A stretch of 64,000 nt of DNA from Methanosuratincola petrocarbonis (GCA_030522375.1 CP130488.1:1-64000); one strand, 5' to 3'. Shown: positions 8,024 through 17,633, numbered from the stretch's first letter. The notes: a model not told the origin generated them from the letters alone. Numbers and translations are program-made.

Positions 8024-10534
8024 TCACTCCCTGAGAATCCTGGGCTCGATCAGTTTCCTCGCCTCGACCACCAGGAAGGCGAAAGCTGAGAACCCCGCGA
8101 CGTACGCCCACTGCTCGAGCCCGAGCGGGACGGCACCGAACACCCCGGGCACCGCATAGATCGCGAAGAGCTGGAGGATCAGCCCGAGCCCAACCCCTGC
8201 GTATGCATACGGGTTGATCTGGAAGCTCCTCCTTACGTTCTTGAGGAACGGCTCCCTCTCCTTCTGTGCCTGTATCCCGTTGAACCACTGCGCTGCCGCC
8301 ACGGCTGTGAATGTTACTGCGACCGCTGACTCGTACCCGTACTCGTATGACAGGTACCTGAAGAGCACGAGGGCTGCCACCCCGCCGATGATTCCGAAGA
8401 ACCCGATCCTGAAGACCTGGAACCTGTCGAAGAACTGGTCCTTGGGCTTCCGCGGCCTGCGACCCATCACGTCGCCCTCCTCCTTGGCGAACGGGAAGAA
8501 CTTGTCCTGGACCCCGTCGGCCACTATGTTGATCCACAGGATCTGTATCGGGAGCAGCGGGATTGGGTACCCTGCGAAGACGGCGAGCGCAAGGAGCACT
8601 ATCTGCATCATGTTGGTCGAGAGGAGGTAGTAGATCACCTTCCTGATGTTGTCCGCGATCACCCTCCCTATCTTTATCGCGTCTACTATCACACTCAGGT
8701 TGCTGTCCAGGATGACCATCTTAGCGACGCTCTTGGCAGCCTCGCTCCCGGATCCCATCGCGATCCCCAGGTCCGCGACCTTGAGCGCAGGGACGTCGTT
8801 GACACCGTCGCCAGTCACGGCGACTATCTCGTTCCTTTCCTGCAGCGTCTTGACTATCCTGTACTTGGTCTCGGGCAGCGCCCTCGCCACCACGGTGGCA
8901 CTCTTGAGGGCTTCGTACAGCGCGCCCCCGTCCATCGCGTCCACCTCCGCCCCGGTGAGGACCCTGTCCCCCTCGCGCCATATGCCGACCGCCCCGGCGA
9001 TCGCCTTAGCCGTGAGCGGGTGATCCCCAGTGATCATCATCACCCTGATCCCAGCCCTCTTGGCGGTAGCCACCGCATCCCTCACCCCTTCCTTCGGCGG
9101 GTCTAGGAACCCGACGAGGGCGACAACCCTGACCCTCCACTCCTCAGGGGAATTCGAGGTCCACTCCCCGGCGGCTATCGCGATTATCCTTAGCCCCCTC
9201 GAGGCCATCCCTTCCTCCTCCTTGGCGAGCCTCTCTGCCTCGCCTGCGTCAACCGAGATCTTCCTGATCTCCTCGAACGCCCCCTTGACGAATAGGACTT
9301 TGGTTCCCCGCACCTCGTTTGCGGTTGCCATCATCCTCCTCTTAGTGTCGAATGGGAATGCCCATAGCCTCCTGTGCTCCTCCCTCAGCCTGCAGTACCC
9401 CTCGCCGACCCACTTGCTCAGCGCAAGGTCTATCGGATCCCCTGTCTCCCCGTCGGAGTCGTTGCAGAGGGCTGCCCCGAGCCTGGCGAGCTCATCGTCC
9501 AGCACTACCGCCTCCTTGACCTCGAGCTTCCCCTCAGTAATCGTCCCTGTCTTGTCAGAGGCTATGACCGTGGCGCTCCCGAGCGTCTCTACCGATGGCA
9601 GGTACTTGGTGAGCGTCTTCCTGCGGCTCAGGTTCAACGCCCCTACGACCATCACGATCGTGATCACGAGCGGCAGGCCCTCGGGCACGGCTGAGACCAT
9701 CTGGGCTACGAGGAGGTACGCAAGGTTCCCGAGCTCGCGCCCCTGCGTGTAACCGACTATCCCGACGGCAACGAATACGGCGATGAGCAGGAAGACATAC
9801 CTCTTGAAGAACTCCCTCACCGCGCATGTCAAGGGGCTGTCCGGAGAGCTCTCCTTCGCCCTCTCGGCGATCGATGCGAGGTACGTCGCCCTGCCTGTCC
9901 TGCAGACGTATCCAGTGCCCGACCCCCTCACCACCGCGGTCCCTGAGAAGAGCATGTTCGCCATGTCGTATGGCGGGGTGGAAGGATCAAGTACTGCCGT
10001 CTCGTCCTTGGAGGCGGGGACCGACTCCCCGGTTATCGTCGCCTCGTCCACCATGAGCCCCTCGCTCTCGAATAGCCTTATGTCGGCACTGACGACGTCC
10101 CCCTCACTGACGACCACCACGTCGCCCGGGACCAGCTCGGAGGACGGCACCACTGCCTCCTCGCCTCCCCTGACGACCGTCGCCCTGCTCTCTGCCATCT
10201 TCTTCAGCGCGCGGATCGATGCCTCAGCCTTCATCTCCTGCCAGAACCCGAGCACCCCGTTCAGCATCACGATCGATACTATGACGAAGAAGTCCTCAGT
10301 CTTGTCTAACACAAGGGCGATCACCGATGCGACGATCAGCACGTAGATCAGTATGCTCTTGAACTGCCTTGCGAAGACCCTGAGCCTGGACGGCTTCTCC
10401 TCCTCAATCAGATTCTTGCCGTATGCCGCGAGCCTCCTGGCTGCCTCCTCCCGGGTCAGTCCTGCCCGAGACGTCCCAAGGATCCGCTCTATCTCCTCGA
10501 TCGGCGCCGCGTGGGGGTGCTCCAGAAGTTCCAT
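8024..10534 (-). CDS. P2-type cation-transporting ATPase
   Basis: This 836-residue ion pump has the standard order: N-terminal cation-ATPase domain (residues 1-50), actuator domain with TGES, TM4 motif VPEGLPLV, phosphorylation site DKTGT with D327, KGAFEEI nucleotide-binding region, and hinge GDGVNDVPALK. TM6 contains WINIVADG, keeping the aspartate used for Ca2+ in SERCA-like pumps. PEGLP in TM4 supports a Ca2+ or Mn2+ (P2A-like) substrate rather than a soft-metal P1B pump; there is no N-terminal metal-binding domain. A CDF transporter starts divergently 140 bp away, which suggests a joint role in divalent-cation homeostasis. Confidence 0.92.
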   Translation of the reverse strand: MELLEHPHAAPIEEIERILGTSRAGLTREEAARRLAAYGKNLIEEEKPSRLRVFARQFKSILIYVLIVASVIALVLDKTEDFFVIVSIVMLNGVLGFWQEMKAEASIRALKKMAESRATVVRGGEEAVVPSSELVPGDVVVVSEGDVVSADIRLFESEGLMVDEATITGESVPASKDETAVLDPSTPPYDMANMLFSGTAVVRGSGTGYVCRTGRATYLASIAERAKESSPDSPLTCAVREFFKRYVFLLIAVFVAVGIVGYTQGRELGNLAYLLVAQMVSAVPEGLPLVITIVMVVGALNLSRRKTLTKYLPSVETLGSATVIASDKTGTITEGKLEVKEAVVLDDELARLGAALCNDSDGETGDPIDLALSKWVGEGYCRLREEHRRLWAFPFDTKRRMMATANEVRGTKVLFVKGAFEEIRKISVDAGEAERLAKEEEGMASRGLRIIAIAAGEWTSNSPEEWRVRVVALVGFLDPPKEGVRDAVATAKRAGIRVMMITGDHPLTAKAIAGAVGIWREGDRVLTGAEVDAMDGGALYEALKSATVVARALPETKYRIVKTLQERNEIVAVTGDGVNDVPALKVADLGIAMGSGSEAAKSVAKMVILDSNLSVIVDAIKIGRVIADNIRKVIYYLLSTNMMQIVLLALAVFAGYPIPLLPIQILWINIVADGVQDKFFPFAKEEGDVMGRRPRKPKDQFFDRFQVFRIGFFGIIGGVAALVLFRYLSYEYGYESAVAVTFTAVAAAQWFNGIQAQKEREPFLKNVRRSFQINPYAYAGVGLGLILQLFAIYAVPGVFGAVPLGLEQWAYVAGFSAFAFLVVEARKLIEPRILRE

Positions 10535-10673
10535 GCTAAGTATTCAGGATTGCGGAGAAATATCTTTTTCCGAATCAGTGCAAAATATTAATTGAGGGCT
10601 CCCGATCTCGAATAAGCCTTGAAAAGAGCCCAAAAAGTAGCCAGCAGCTGAAGGAAAAAAGGGTGCTGAAAGG

Positions 10674-11585
10674 GTGGCGGTGCCAAACTTGCCTGAAAGC
10701 CGGTACGAACACCTGGAGAGGGAACAGATCCTGCTCAGGGTGTCCGTTTTCCTCTTGCTTGGGATAGGCTCCGGCGAGGTGATCGCGGGGCTCTACTTCG
10801 GGAGCATCGCGCTCGTCGCCGACGGGGTCCATTCATTTGCGGACAGCGTAGTGTCGCTGCTAGTGCTCGCCGGGATAATGATCTCGAGGAGGCGCCCGGA
10901 CAGGGCATTCAGCCACGGCTACGCGAGGGCTGAGAACCTCTTCGGGCTGCTCGCTGCAATGGTGATGATCGCCCTAGGCGGGGTGATGCTGTACGAGTCG
11001 TACCTCGCAGCCCTCGACCCTGCCCCGATCAGAAATGCCGCCCTGGCGATCGCAGTCGCAATCCTGGCAGGCACCACCTCCCTCGCGCTGGCAATTGCGA
11101 AGATAATGCTCGCCAAGAAATCTGGGTCGCTCGCCCTCAAGATAGACGCCTACAACTCCACCAAGGACGGGCTCGCTTCCTTTGTCGTCGTCGGAGGGGT
11201 CGCCCTTTCTTCTTTGGGGCTGCTCTACTTCGACGCAGTAGCCGGCATAGCAATCTCGGCGATGATAATCGCGGTTGGCTTCGTCTCGATAAGGGAGTCC
11301 TCGGTAGTCCTGATGGACGGGTGCCTCTGCCCCGGACTGATCGACCGGATATCTTCAATCGCCCTCGGCGTAGAGGGGGTCCAAGGGGTCAGGGACCTCC
11401 GCCTCAGGAAGGTCGGTCGGTCGATCGCGGGGCAGGCTAAAATCCGCCTCGACGGAACGATTACTGTCGAGGAGGCGCACCGCATCGCAGAGGCCGTAAA
11501 GAAAAGAATCATTAATGAGTTCGGGGATATATCTGATATCATGCTCGAGATCGAGCCCTCCAAAGGAACTCCATCCCGGGCTTGA
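10674..11585 (+). CDS. Cation diffusion facilitator (CDF) family transporter
   Basis: This 303-residue protein has six predicted membrane segments and a cytosolic C-terminal domain (residues 210-295) of the CDF/ferredoxin-like type. TM2 contains DGVHSFAD with H53 and D57, half of the metal site. The matching TM5 motif is DAYNSTKD, so asparagine N161 occupies the usual His/Asp position before D165. That may shift metal preference away from Zn2+. FSHGYARAENL is the conserved loop after TM3. The GTG at 10674 is chosen because it gives the full N-terminal helix. Its TGA directly abuts the ATG of the vWA gene, so the two are co-translated. Confidence 0.88.
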   Translation: MAVPNLPESRYEHLEREQILLRVSVFLLLGIGSGEVIAGLYFGSIALVADGVHSFADSVVSLLVLAGIMISRRRPDRAFSHGYARAENLFGLLAAMVMIALGGVMLYESYLAALDPAPIRNAALAIAVAILAGTTSLALAIAKIMLAKKSGSLALKIDAYNSTKDGLASFVVVGGVALSSLGLLYFDAVAGIAISAMIIAVGFVSIRESSVVLMDGCLCPGLIDRISSIALGVEGVQGVRDLRLRKVGRSIAGQAKIRLDGTITVEEAHRIAEAVKKRIINEFGDISDIMLEIEPSKGTPSRA

Positions 11586-12608
11586 ATGCGATTTTGGGGG
11601 ACATGTGTATTGGGGCTTAGCCGCGTCTACCTTGTCGACGCCTCCGGGAGCATGGGCGGGACCGTCGGCGTCGCCGATCTGGAAGTCCCGAAGATAGAGC
11701 TTGTGAAGGGGGAACTCAAGCAGCTTCTGGGCGAACCCTCGCACTTTGCCATGGACGACCGGGTGGCTTTGGTCGTCTTCAAGAACAGTAAGGGTAAGCC
11801 CCTGGTGAAGACCGTCCTCCCCTTCCAGTACGCGCGCGCGATCGACGAGAACTATGCGCACCTTATCGGCGACATATCGACGATAAATGCTGAGGGCGGC
11901 ACCCCGATCAGCGCGGGGATCAGGGAGGCGCTCTCACTCACGGCCTCCGAGCACGGCGATCGCGAGATTCTACTCATCACCGATGCCGACTACAGCCTGG
12001 GGGAAGACCCGCGCATCCACATCTACGACGCGCTGATACAGCACGCCACGATAGATGTGATCTACCTCGGGACAAGCGAGAGGCTCGAGATGCTCGAGGA
12101 GCTCGTGCGCAAGACCGGGGGCTTATTGAGGATGGTGCGGCGGCCGGGGGACCTCCACAAGCACCTGTTCTACCCACCTGACCCGCCCCCTCTGGACCCA
12201 GCCACTGAGGAGCTCGTTTCGATGGCATCCTCAAAGATAAAGGAGTACGACTTGGCAATGTCTGGATTGGACAAGGGCGAGGGCGGCACAGGTGCAGCGC
12301 CTCCCCTGGAGCTCGCAAATGGACTCAAGGAGATGCGAACCAAGATCTTGAAGAGGTACGACAATCTCGGAAAGGAGCTGGCAGTCTTGACCTTGGACAG
12401 GCAGGAGCCTTTGCTCAAACTGACGGGGATCAGGCAGATGCTAGAGAGGCGGCAGATAAGCAAGAAAGAGTACCTTAAGCGGGCATCCGAGACCGAGGAG
12501 ATCTTGGGCAACCTCGTGAGGGCTGCAAAATCGAAGAGGTATGCCACACAGGTGCTTGAAGCCATAATCGCAGACTTGGACTCGAGGATCTGGAATGCAA
12601 AGAAGTAG
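11586..12608 (+). CDS. von Willebrand factor A (MIDAS) domain protein
   Basis: This 340-residue protein has an N-terminal vWA domain (about residues 13-190) with an intact metal-ion-dependent adhesion site: DASGSMGG, a threonine in EGGTPIS and a later aspartate in LLITDADYS. The C-terminal 110 residues are charged and predicted helical, possibly coiled coil (LERRQISKKEYLKRASE). No signal peptide or membrane anchor follows, so it is probably cytosolic, like vWA proteins paired with AAA or metal-handling systems. The gene begins immediately after the CDF stop codon. A functional link to metal transport is suggested only by this coupling. Confidence 0.82.
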   Translation: MRFWGTCVLGLSRVYLVDASGSMGGTVGVADLEVPKIELVKGELKQLLGEPSHFAMDDRVALVVFKNSKGKPLVKTVLPFQYARAIDENYAHLIGDISTINAEGGTPISAGIREALSLTASEHGDREILLITDADYSLGEDPRIHIYDALIQHATIDVIYLGTSERLEMLEELVRKTGGLLRMVRRPGDLHKHLFYPPDPPPLDPATEELVSMASSKIKEYDLAMSGLDKGEGGTGAAPPLELANGLKEMRTKILKRYDNLGKELAVLTLDRQEPLLKLTGIRQMLERRQISKKEYLKRASETEEILGNLVRAAKSKRYATQVLEAIIADLDSRIWNAKK

Positions 12609-12875
12609 CCTTTTAGTTTCTGAAACCAAACTTTTTACTTTATAAAATAAATCATGGGTGTGTTGGTCTCAGGGCGGATTCCGTAACAGCGCCGACAACC
12701 CTGTTAAAGGATGAGGCATGCGGAAGGTACGGCGTATTTGTGGCTGCCTACGCCCGCCTCTAGCCTCCTTCGCTGGGTTTGCGAACTGGGCGGCTGGAAG
12801 CTGAATGCGGATCTCGGAAAGATGAGAAAGAAAGAGAAAGGGAAAGAAGAAGGGGCAATTGCCCGCTCCTTCGGT

Positions 12876-14438
12876 TCAGACCTTCTTCGGGAATAACCTC
12901 GAGAGCCTCTCCTCCGGCACCGGCTTCGTCGCAAGGCTGACCGCCACATAGACCGCTGCGCACCCGAGCATCAGCGTCAGCGCCCACACGCCCCAGTGCC
13001 CGAATGGCGGGACGAACTTGCCGTAGACGTTCGGGTGGAGCAGCGCGACCCCCATCCCGTACACTATGGTGGCGACTGCGCCCCACTTCGTAGCCCTCCT
13101 CCAGTACATCGAGACCGCCACGACGAAGAAGAATATGCCTGCCTGCGCGACGGCTGAACCGGACATGAACTCTGATAGCACCGGCGGGGGCGAGGTGTAT
13201 GTCCACCAGAGCGGTATCAGCACGAACGGGATGACCAGCAGCCTCGAAAGCATGAGCTGGACCCTCGGGCTCACCTTCGGCGCCCCGTTCTGGATCAGGT
13301 CCCTGCTGACGTTCGTGGCCATGATCATGACCATCCCCGCGAGCGTCGAGACCGCTGCCGAGAAGACTGCCATCGAGAAGACCGCGGCCCCAGCCGAGCC
13401 GCCGATCGCCATGCTGACGAGCGATGCCGCTGCGTCGCCGTATATCGGGCCCGAACCCATCAGGTCGGCGCCCCAGACCGCCCTCGCGGCGTAGCCCATC
13501 GCACCAACCATCAGCGGGGTGACGCAGTTGAGCGCGACAATCAACATAATGACGCCGTACTCCTTCTTGGTCACCTTCCTCGTCCCGAGGAACCTTGCGA
13601 TGTTCTGCGGGAACCCGGTCGCCATCAGCAGGAACATCACCATCGCAGCCGTCACACCTAGCCAGTCGTAACCGGGGTAGGACGGGGCGATCGCCGCCGT
13701 GTAGCCGCCTATCGGCACCGGGGTTTCCACCCCGCCTGGCTTCACGAAGTTCGCGGCAGAGATCGCCTCAGCGACCTTCGCCGGTCCCCCTGCCCAGAAT
13801 ATCGAGGCTATCCCGAAAGCCCATCCGATCACCATGAATATGCCGCCCTGCAGCGCAAGCGAGAACTGCGTGCCAGCGTACCCCCCGATCATTATGTAAG
13901 CCGCGCAGAGGATCGCCGTGATCAAGAGGCTCGCGAGCCAGTCAGTCCCCGTCGTGAGCTTCCAGACGGATGCCATCGCCTTGTACTGCCCCACGCTGTA
14001 CACTATCAGCAGGATGACCATCGCCATGCCGGCCAGACCCTGGACCAGCCTGCTGTCGAACCTGAGCTTCGCCACCTCCGGGACCGTCCTCGCGCCCAGC
14101 GCCGCGTACCTCCTCATCCTGTAACCCAGGACGACGCAGAGCGAGAGCCCCATGAGGTTCATTGCGCCGATCAGCCAGGATCCGGACCAGCCGTAGGTGT
14201 AGCCGAGCCCAGCGTTCCCGAAGATCGCCCAGCCGCTGAGCCAGGTCGCCGTGAGCGCCAGCCCTGTAACCAGCGGACCGACGTCCCCGTGCCCTACTGC
14301 CCAGTCGTCGAAGCTCTTGCACCTCCTGTAGAAGTAGACCCCGATCCCTGCGCTGATCGCCAGCATTATCCCGACTGCAGCCGCCACTGCCACTGCGGAC
14401 TCCGGCGTCGGGGTAGGTATTGGGACTGCTTCTGACAC
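12876..14438 (-). CDS. Sodium:solute symporter (SSS family)
   Basis: This 520-residue protein has about 13 membrane segments and the LeuT-like SSS core. Supporting stretches are GLALTATWLSGWAIFGNAG in TM1-2, YSVGQYKAM, GGYAGTQFSLALQGG (the SSS family's characteristic segment) and FSAAVSTLAGMVMI near TM8. It imports a small organic solute (acetate, proline, pantothenate and similar are family substrates) with Na+; the substrate cannot be read here. The start is GTG at 14438. It lies one base after a gene for a two-helix protein, a layout known for SSS transporters with small partners (for example ActP/YjcH). Confidence 0.9.
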   Translation of the reverse strand: MSEAVPIPTPTPESAVAVAAAVGIMLAISAGIGVYFYRRCKSFDDWAVGHGDVGPLVTGLALTATWLSGWAIFGNAGLGYTYGWSGSWLIGAMNLMGLSLCVVLGYRMRRYAALGARTVPEVAKLRFDSRLVQGLAGMAMVILLIVYSVGQYKAMASVWKLTTGTDWLASLLITAILCAAYIMIGGYAGTQFSLALQGGIFMVIGWAFGIASIFWAGGPAKVAEAISAANFVKPGGVETPVPIGGYTAAIAPSYPGYDWLGVTAAMVMFLLMATGFPQNIARFLGTRKVTKKEYGVIMLIVALNCVTPLMVGAMGYAARAVWGADLMGSGPIYGDAAASLVSMAIGGSAGAAVFSMAVFSAAVSTLAGMVMIMATNVSRDLIQNGAPKVSPRVQLMLSRLLVIPFVLIPLWWTYTSPPPVLSEFMSGSAVAQAGIFFFVVAVSMYWRRATKWGAVATIVYGMGVALLHPNVYGKFVPPFGHWGVWALTLMLGCAAVYVAVSLATKPVPEERLSRLFPKKV

Positions 14439-14439
14439 C

Positions 14440-14643
14440 TCAGTCGCCCTCCCAGAACTCGGTTACCCGCAGCCAGAGCAGCACAGCCGCCCAGGCGCAG
14501 CTCAACAGTATGGCGCCCCAGTAGGCGTACCACCCGCCGATGGTAGCCGCAATCAAGGGGACTGCAACGAAGCAGAGCGCCAGCGCAACTACCCCTGCCA
14601 GAAATTTCGCGGTCGGGCTCAAGCCTTCCCGACCTGCCTTCAT
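14440..14643 (-). CDS. Small two-helix membrane partner of the symporter
   Basis: This is 67 residues when started at the ATG at 14643 (MKAGREGLSP). A longer in-frame reading upstream to 14766 is arginine/serine-rich and looks non-coding. There are two membrane helices (FLAGVVALALCFVAVPLIAA and YAYWGAILLSCAWAAVLLWL) and a charged tail ending EFWEGD. It is immediately upstream of, and one base away from, the SSS symporter. In bacteria short DUF485/DUF997/DUF4212 proteins occupy the same place; sequence membership in one of these was not established, so the role is inferred from size, topology and position. Confidence 0.7.
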   Translation of the reverse strand: MKAGREGLSPTAKFLAGVVALALCFVAVPLIAATIGGWYAYWGAILLSCAWAAVLLWLRVTEFWEGD

Positions 14644-14906
14644 ATTTGCATTGACGCCGCCGGGTCTTATGGAAGAACGAGGGCTAGAGCGCCATCGCCC
14701 AGCGGCTGAAAAAAGACTTCTTTCAAAGACGCCTGAAAAGGCACCCACCTTTGTAAAGACACTCACCCATATGATAGACCTCCGATGAAAGAGAATGCTC
14801 TGGAATAAGCTTTAAGCATGCTGGGCAAGATCCATTGACCAGAAGCAAAGAACCCGCCGCATTGTGCTTGTTTCAGGAAATCTTAGAATCCATGCCGATC
14901 CGGACT

Positions 14907-14919
14907 AACTTTTTATAGT
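14907..14919 (+). promoter_or_regulatory. Putative TATA box of receiver gene
   Basis: The sequence actttttatagtg is 40-50 nt before the ATG at 14958. A purine-rich ribosome-binding site (ggggggat) sits at 14945-14952, so this transcript has a short leader with a Shine-Dalgarno sequence, unlike the leaderless genes elsewhere in the window. Confidence 0.45.
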
Positions 14920-14957
14920 GAATGATCCTAATTTATAAGAACTAAGGGGGGATCCTC

Positions 14958-15431
14958 ATGGGCGCCCAAGAATACAGCGTGCTTCTGGTTGACGACGATC
15001 TCGATCTGCTGGAAACGATGAAGGCAATCCTCGAAGGGAGGGGGTACCGAGTCGAAACGAGCCAGACTGGCGAGGACGCCCTCGAGAAGATAAAGGAGAA
15101 GTACTTCGATGTCATTGTACTGGACCTTGTGCTCCCCGGCATATCCGGGATCGAGCTCCTGAGCCGTCTGGAGACGAACAGGATCCCACGGGTGAGGAAG
15201 ATTATTCTGACTGGTCACTCCACACTCGAGAATGCAGTCCAAGCACTCAACCTGGGCGCGGACGCATACCTGATCAAGCCCGTCATGCCGGAGGATCTAG
15301 TGAAGGCGATCGCCGACCAGATCGATAAGCAGCAGCAGGAGATCCTTCTGATCCAGGAGAAGATCAGGTATTTTGTTGAAAGGAATTCCGAAGAAAAGAT
15401 AAGGCGCATTTCAGAGGAGAAATACCTTTAA
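14958..15431 (+). CDS. Stand-alone response-regulator receiver protein
   Basis: This 157-residue CheY-like domain has the acidic pair D12/D13, phospho-acceptor D56 in VIVLDLVLPG, the switch threonine in IILTGHS and the lysine of LIKPVMP. After residue 120 there is only a helical tail (KQQQEILLIQEKIRYFVERN) and no DNA-binding domain. A PAS histidine kinase follows 100 bp downstream, its likely phosphodonor. Output is probably by protein interaction, as for many archaeal receivers. Confidence 0.9.
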   Translation: MGAQEYSVLLVDDDLDLLETMKAILEGRGYRVETSQTGEDALEKIKEKYFDVIVLDLVLPGISGIELLSRLETNRIPRVRKIILTGHSTLENAVQALNLGADAYLIKPVMPEDLVKAIADQIDKQQQEILLIQEKIRYFVERNSEEKIRRISEEKYL

Positions 15432-15498
15432 ACCCCTCTGGAATTCCAGGTCTATTGGGTAAGTCCAGAAGCAAAATGTTATCTACTGGGCGCGAAAG

Positions 15499-15510
15499 AT
15501 ATTAAATATG
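15499..15510 (+). promoter_or_regulatory. Putative TATA box of histidine kinase gene
   Basis: The sequence atattaaatatg stands about 25-30 nt before the TTG at 15533. Transcription would then start near the TTG and give a leaderless or nearly leaderless mRNA. Confidence 0.4.
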
Positions 15511-15532
15511 CGCTGGGAGTTGGCGAGGTGCT

Positions 15533-17581
15533 TTGGGCATCTCCATGCCCCTTCAGCCCCCAAGTCCAAAACAGCCTCCTGCCAATCCCGTCGGCTGCAA
15601 TCTCTATTCTGCCTTCCTGGAGGATCTTTACATGTGCACTAGCGACTGCGTGGAATTGAAATCCCTATTGGCAATCAGGGAGCGGCTGTTTGACATGCCA
15701 ATCGATACATCGAAAGGGGAGCTCAACTTTTACGAAGAGCTCTGCAGGAAATTCTTGGGATCGGCAGAGACGGCAGTTTCTGTGTACCCGTCCGACCGTG
15801 GCGCAATCAAACCCCTCGCGTCTTCCGTGCCATTCGACCTGCTCGAGTACTTCGAAGAAACAGCCGCATCGGATCTGCTGCAAAGATCCTTGGATGGTGG
15901 ACTAGTGAAGGCGACCGCCAGCCTCGCCAGCGCTCATTCCGGAAAGAGGGTCTTCGTGCTTTGCTGCATACGTGCCTTTAAGAAGCCTTCAGCCGTCCTC
16001 GTGCTATCCTCCCCATCCGATTTCGAGTACCTTGCCGAGTACACAAAGTCGATCTCGCAGTATGCCTCGATCGCCATATCTCTGATAAGGACCGCCCATC
16101 TCGAGCAGACGCTGCTCGACACGATCCCCGCTTATGTCTACATTAAGGATCAATCCTTCAACCTCGTATACTACAACAGACACTTTTCGGAAACCTTCGG
16201 GTCCCCGGAGAACAAGAAGTGCTACCAAGCACTGAAGGGCGCCTCTAAGCAGTGCCCCTCGTGCCCGAGTCTCCAGGCGCTGAGCGGCGGAGAAACCGTG
16301 AGGAACGAATGGATTTCCCGCAGAGGGAAGGCATACTTGAGCATCCACCGGAAGATCCAGTTCCAGGGATCCGAGCATCTCCTCACCATCGGCATAGACG
16401 TTACGGATCTGAAGGTCCTAGAGGCGCAGCTGACCGACGCTCTTTCCGAACTCTCCGAGCTCGAGTTCATAATTAACAAGAGCCCTGCGGTGACCTTCCT
16501 CTGGAGAAATGAAGAGGGCTGGTCCGTCGAGTACGTTACGGAGAACACATCGGTCTTCGGATATTCCCCAAAGGACTTCATGCTTGGGGGGATCAAGTTC
16601 ACTGAGATCGTCCACCCCGAGGACATTGCGAGGATCTCCTCGGAGGTTGCAGCACACTCGCTCAAGGGCGAGGACGCCTTCGAGCAGTCATACAGGATAA
16701 TCACGAAGGACTGCAGGACGAGGTGGGTGAGGGACTACACCTGGGTGAGGCGTGACAACTCCGGCAAGATAACGCACTACCAGGGCATCTTACTCGACAT
16801 AACCGATGAGGTGCTTGCGAAGGAGGTCCTGAAGGAGTACACATTGAACCTGGAGAAGATCGTGCTCGAGCGGACGAAGGCGCTCCGGGAAGCTGAGAGG
16901 ATGGCTGCGATCGGAGAGACCGCGCTGATGGTTGGGCACGACCTCCGCAACCCGCTCCAGGTGATCGTGAACCTGGCTTACAGCATGCGCGAGAGTGTCC
17001 GCTCCTCAGGGATCGAGGAGGCTGAGCGCGCCAGGATCGAGAAGAGCCTCGACACCCTCGTGAACCAAACGGACTACATGAACAAGATAGTCTCGGACCT
17101 AACAGGCTACTCCCGCCCAGTGGAGCCGAAGGTCGAGAGGATCGACCTGACCGACTTCCTAGAGAAGCTGGTCAGGGACGCGAAGATACCTCGGAGGATA
17201 AGGGTGTCCATCGCGGTCGAGGAGGGGGCTGGAGAGATCCGGTCCGACCCGTCGATGCTGAGGCGCGCGCTGACCAACCTCATCACGAACGCAGTCCAGG
17301 CGATGCCGGGCGAGGGGTGCCTGAGTATAGCTGCCCGCCCGACACGGGAAGGGGGCACCGCGATCACCGTCTCGGACACCGGCACCGGGATCTCTCCCGA
17401 GATCATGGCGAGGATCTTCCAGCCCTTCGTGACCAGCAAGGCGAAGGGGATGGGACTCGGGCTTTCTGTGGTCAGCAGGTTCGTCGAGCTGCTCGGAGGC
17501 GAGGTCTCATGCGAGAGCGAGGTTGGGAGGGGGTCAAGCTTCACCGTCAGGCTGCCTCGCTCCGCACTTGGGGCGATTTAA
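15533..17581 (+). CDS. PAS-domain sensor histidine kinase
   Basis: This 682-residue cytosolic kinase has no membrane segments. Order: an N-terminal GAF-like sensor region (about 35-180), a PAS domain (190-290) with cysteines in KKCYQALKGASKQCPSCP, a second PAS/PAC (305-430) ending in HYQGILLDITDE, a helical linker, the dimerisation/phospho-acceptor box VGHDLRNPLQ with H469, then the ATP-binding domain with N-box NLITNAVQAM, G1 VSDTGTGIS, F-box FQPFVTS and G2 GMGLGLSVV. The TTG start fits the TATA position; an ATG at 15545 is the alternative. The cysteine cluster in the first PAS could bind metal or sense redox; that is inference. It partners the receiver gene upstream. Confidence 0.9.
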   Translation: MGISMPLQPPSPKQPPANPVGCNLYSAFLEDLYMCTSDCVELKSLLAIRERLFDMPIDTSKGELNFYEELCRKFLGSAETAVSVYPSDRGAIKPLASSVPFDLLEYFEETAASDLLQRSLDGGLVKATASLASAHSGKRVFVLCCIRAFKKPSAVLVLSSPSDFEYLAEYTKSISQYASIAISLIRTAHLEQTLLDTIPAYVYIKDQSFNLVYYNRHFSETFGSPENKKCYQALKGASKQCPSCPSLQALSGGETVRNEWISRRGKAYLSIHRKIQFQGSEHLLTIGIDVTDLKVLEAQLTDALSELSELEFIINKSPAVTFLWRNEEGWSVEYVTENTSVFGYSPKDFMLGGIKFTEIVHPEDIARISSEVAAHSLKGEDAFEQSYRIITKDCRTRWVRDYTWVRRDNSGKITHYQGILLDITDEVLAKEVLKEYTLNLEKIVLERTKALREAERMAAIGETALMVGHDLRNPLQVIVNLAYSMRESVRSSGIEEAERARIEKSLDTLVNQTDYMNKIVSDLTGYSRPVEPKVERIDLTDFLEKLVRDAKIPRRIRVSIAVEEGAGEIRSDPSMLRRALTNLITNAVQAMPGEGCLSIAARPTREGGTAITVSDTGTGISPEIMARIFQPFVTSKAKGMGLGLSVVSRFVELLGGEVSCESEVGRGSSFTVRLPRSALGAI

Positions 17582-17633
17582 TCCGCTTTTTACTGCCGGA
17601 ACGGCGGATTCCTCTACTTAAAGAGGTTTTTTT
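17580..17633 (+). terminator. Double hairpin with T-tract after the kinase
   Basis: AATCCGC and GCGGATT pair across 17580-17610, and a second hairpin CCTCT/AGAGG at 17611-17626 is followed directly by seven T. This resembles an intrinsic terminator; archaeal RNA polymerase also stops at such T-tracts. Confidence 0.5.
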
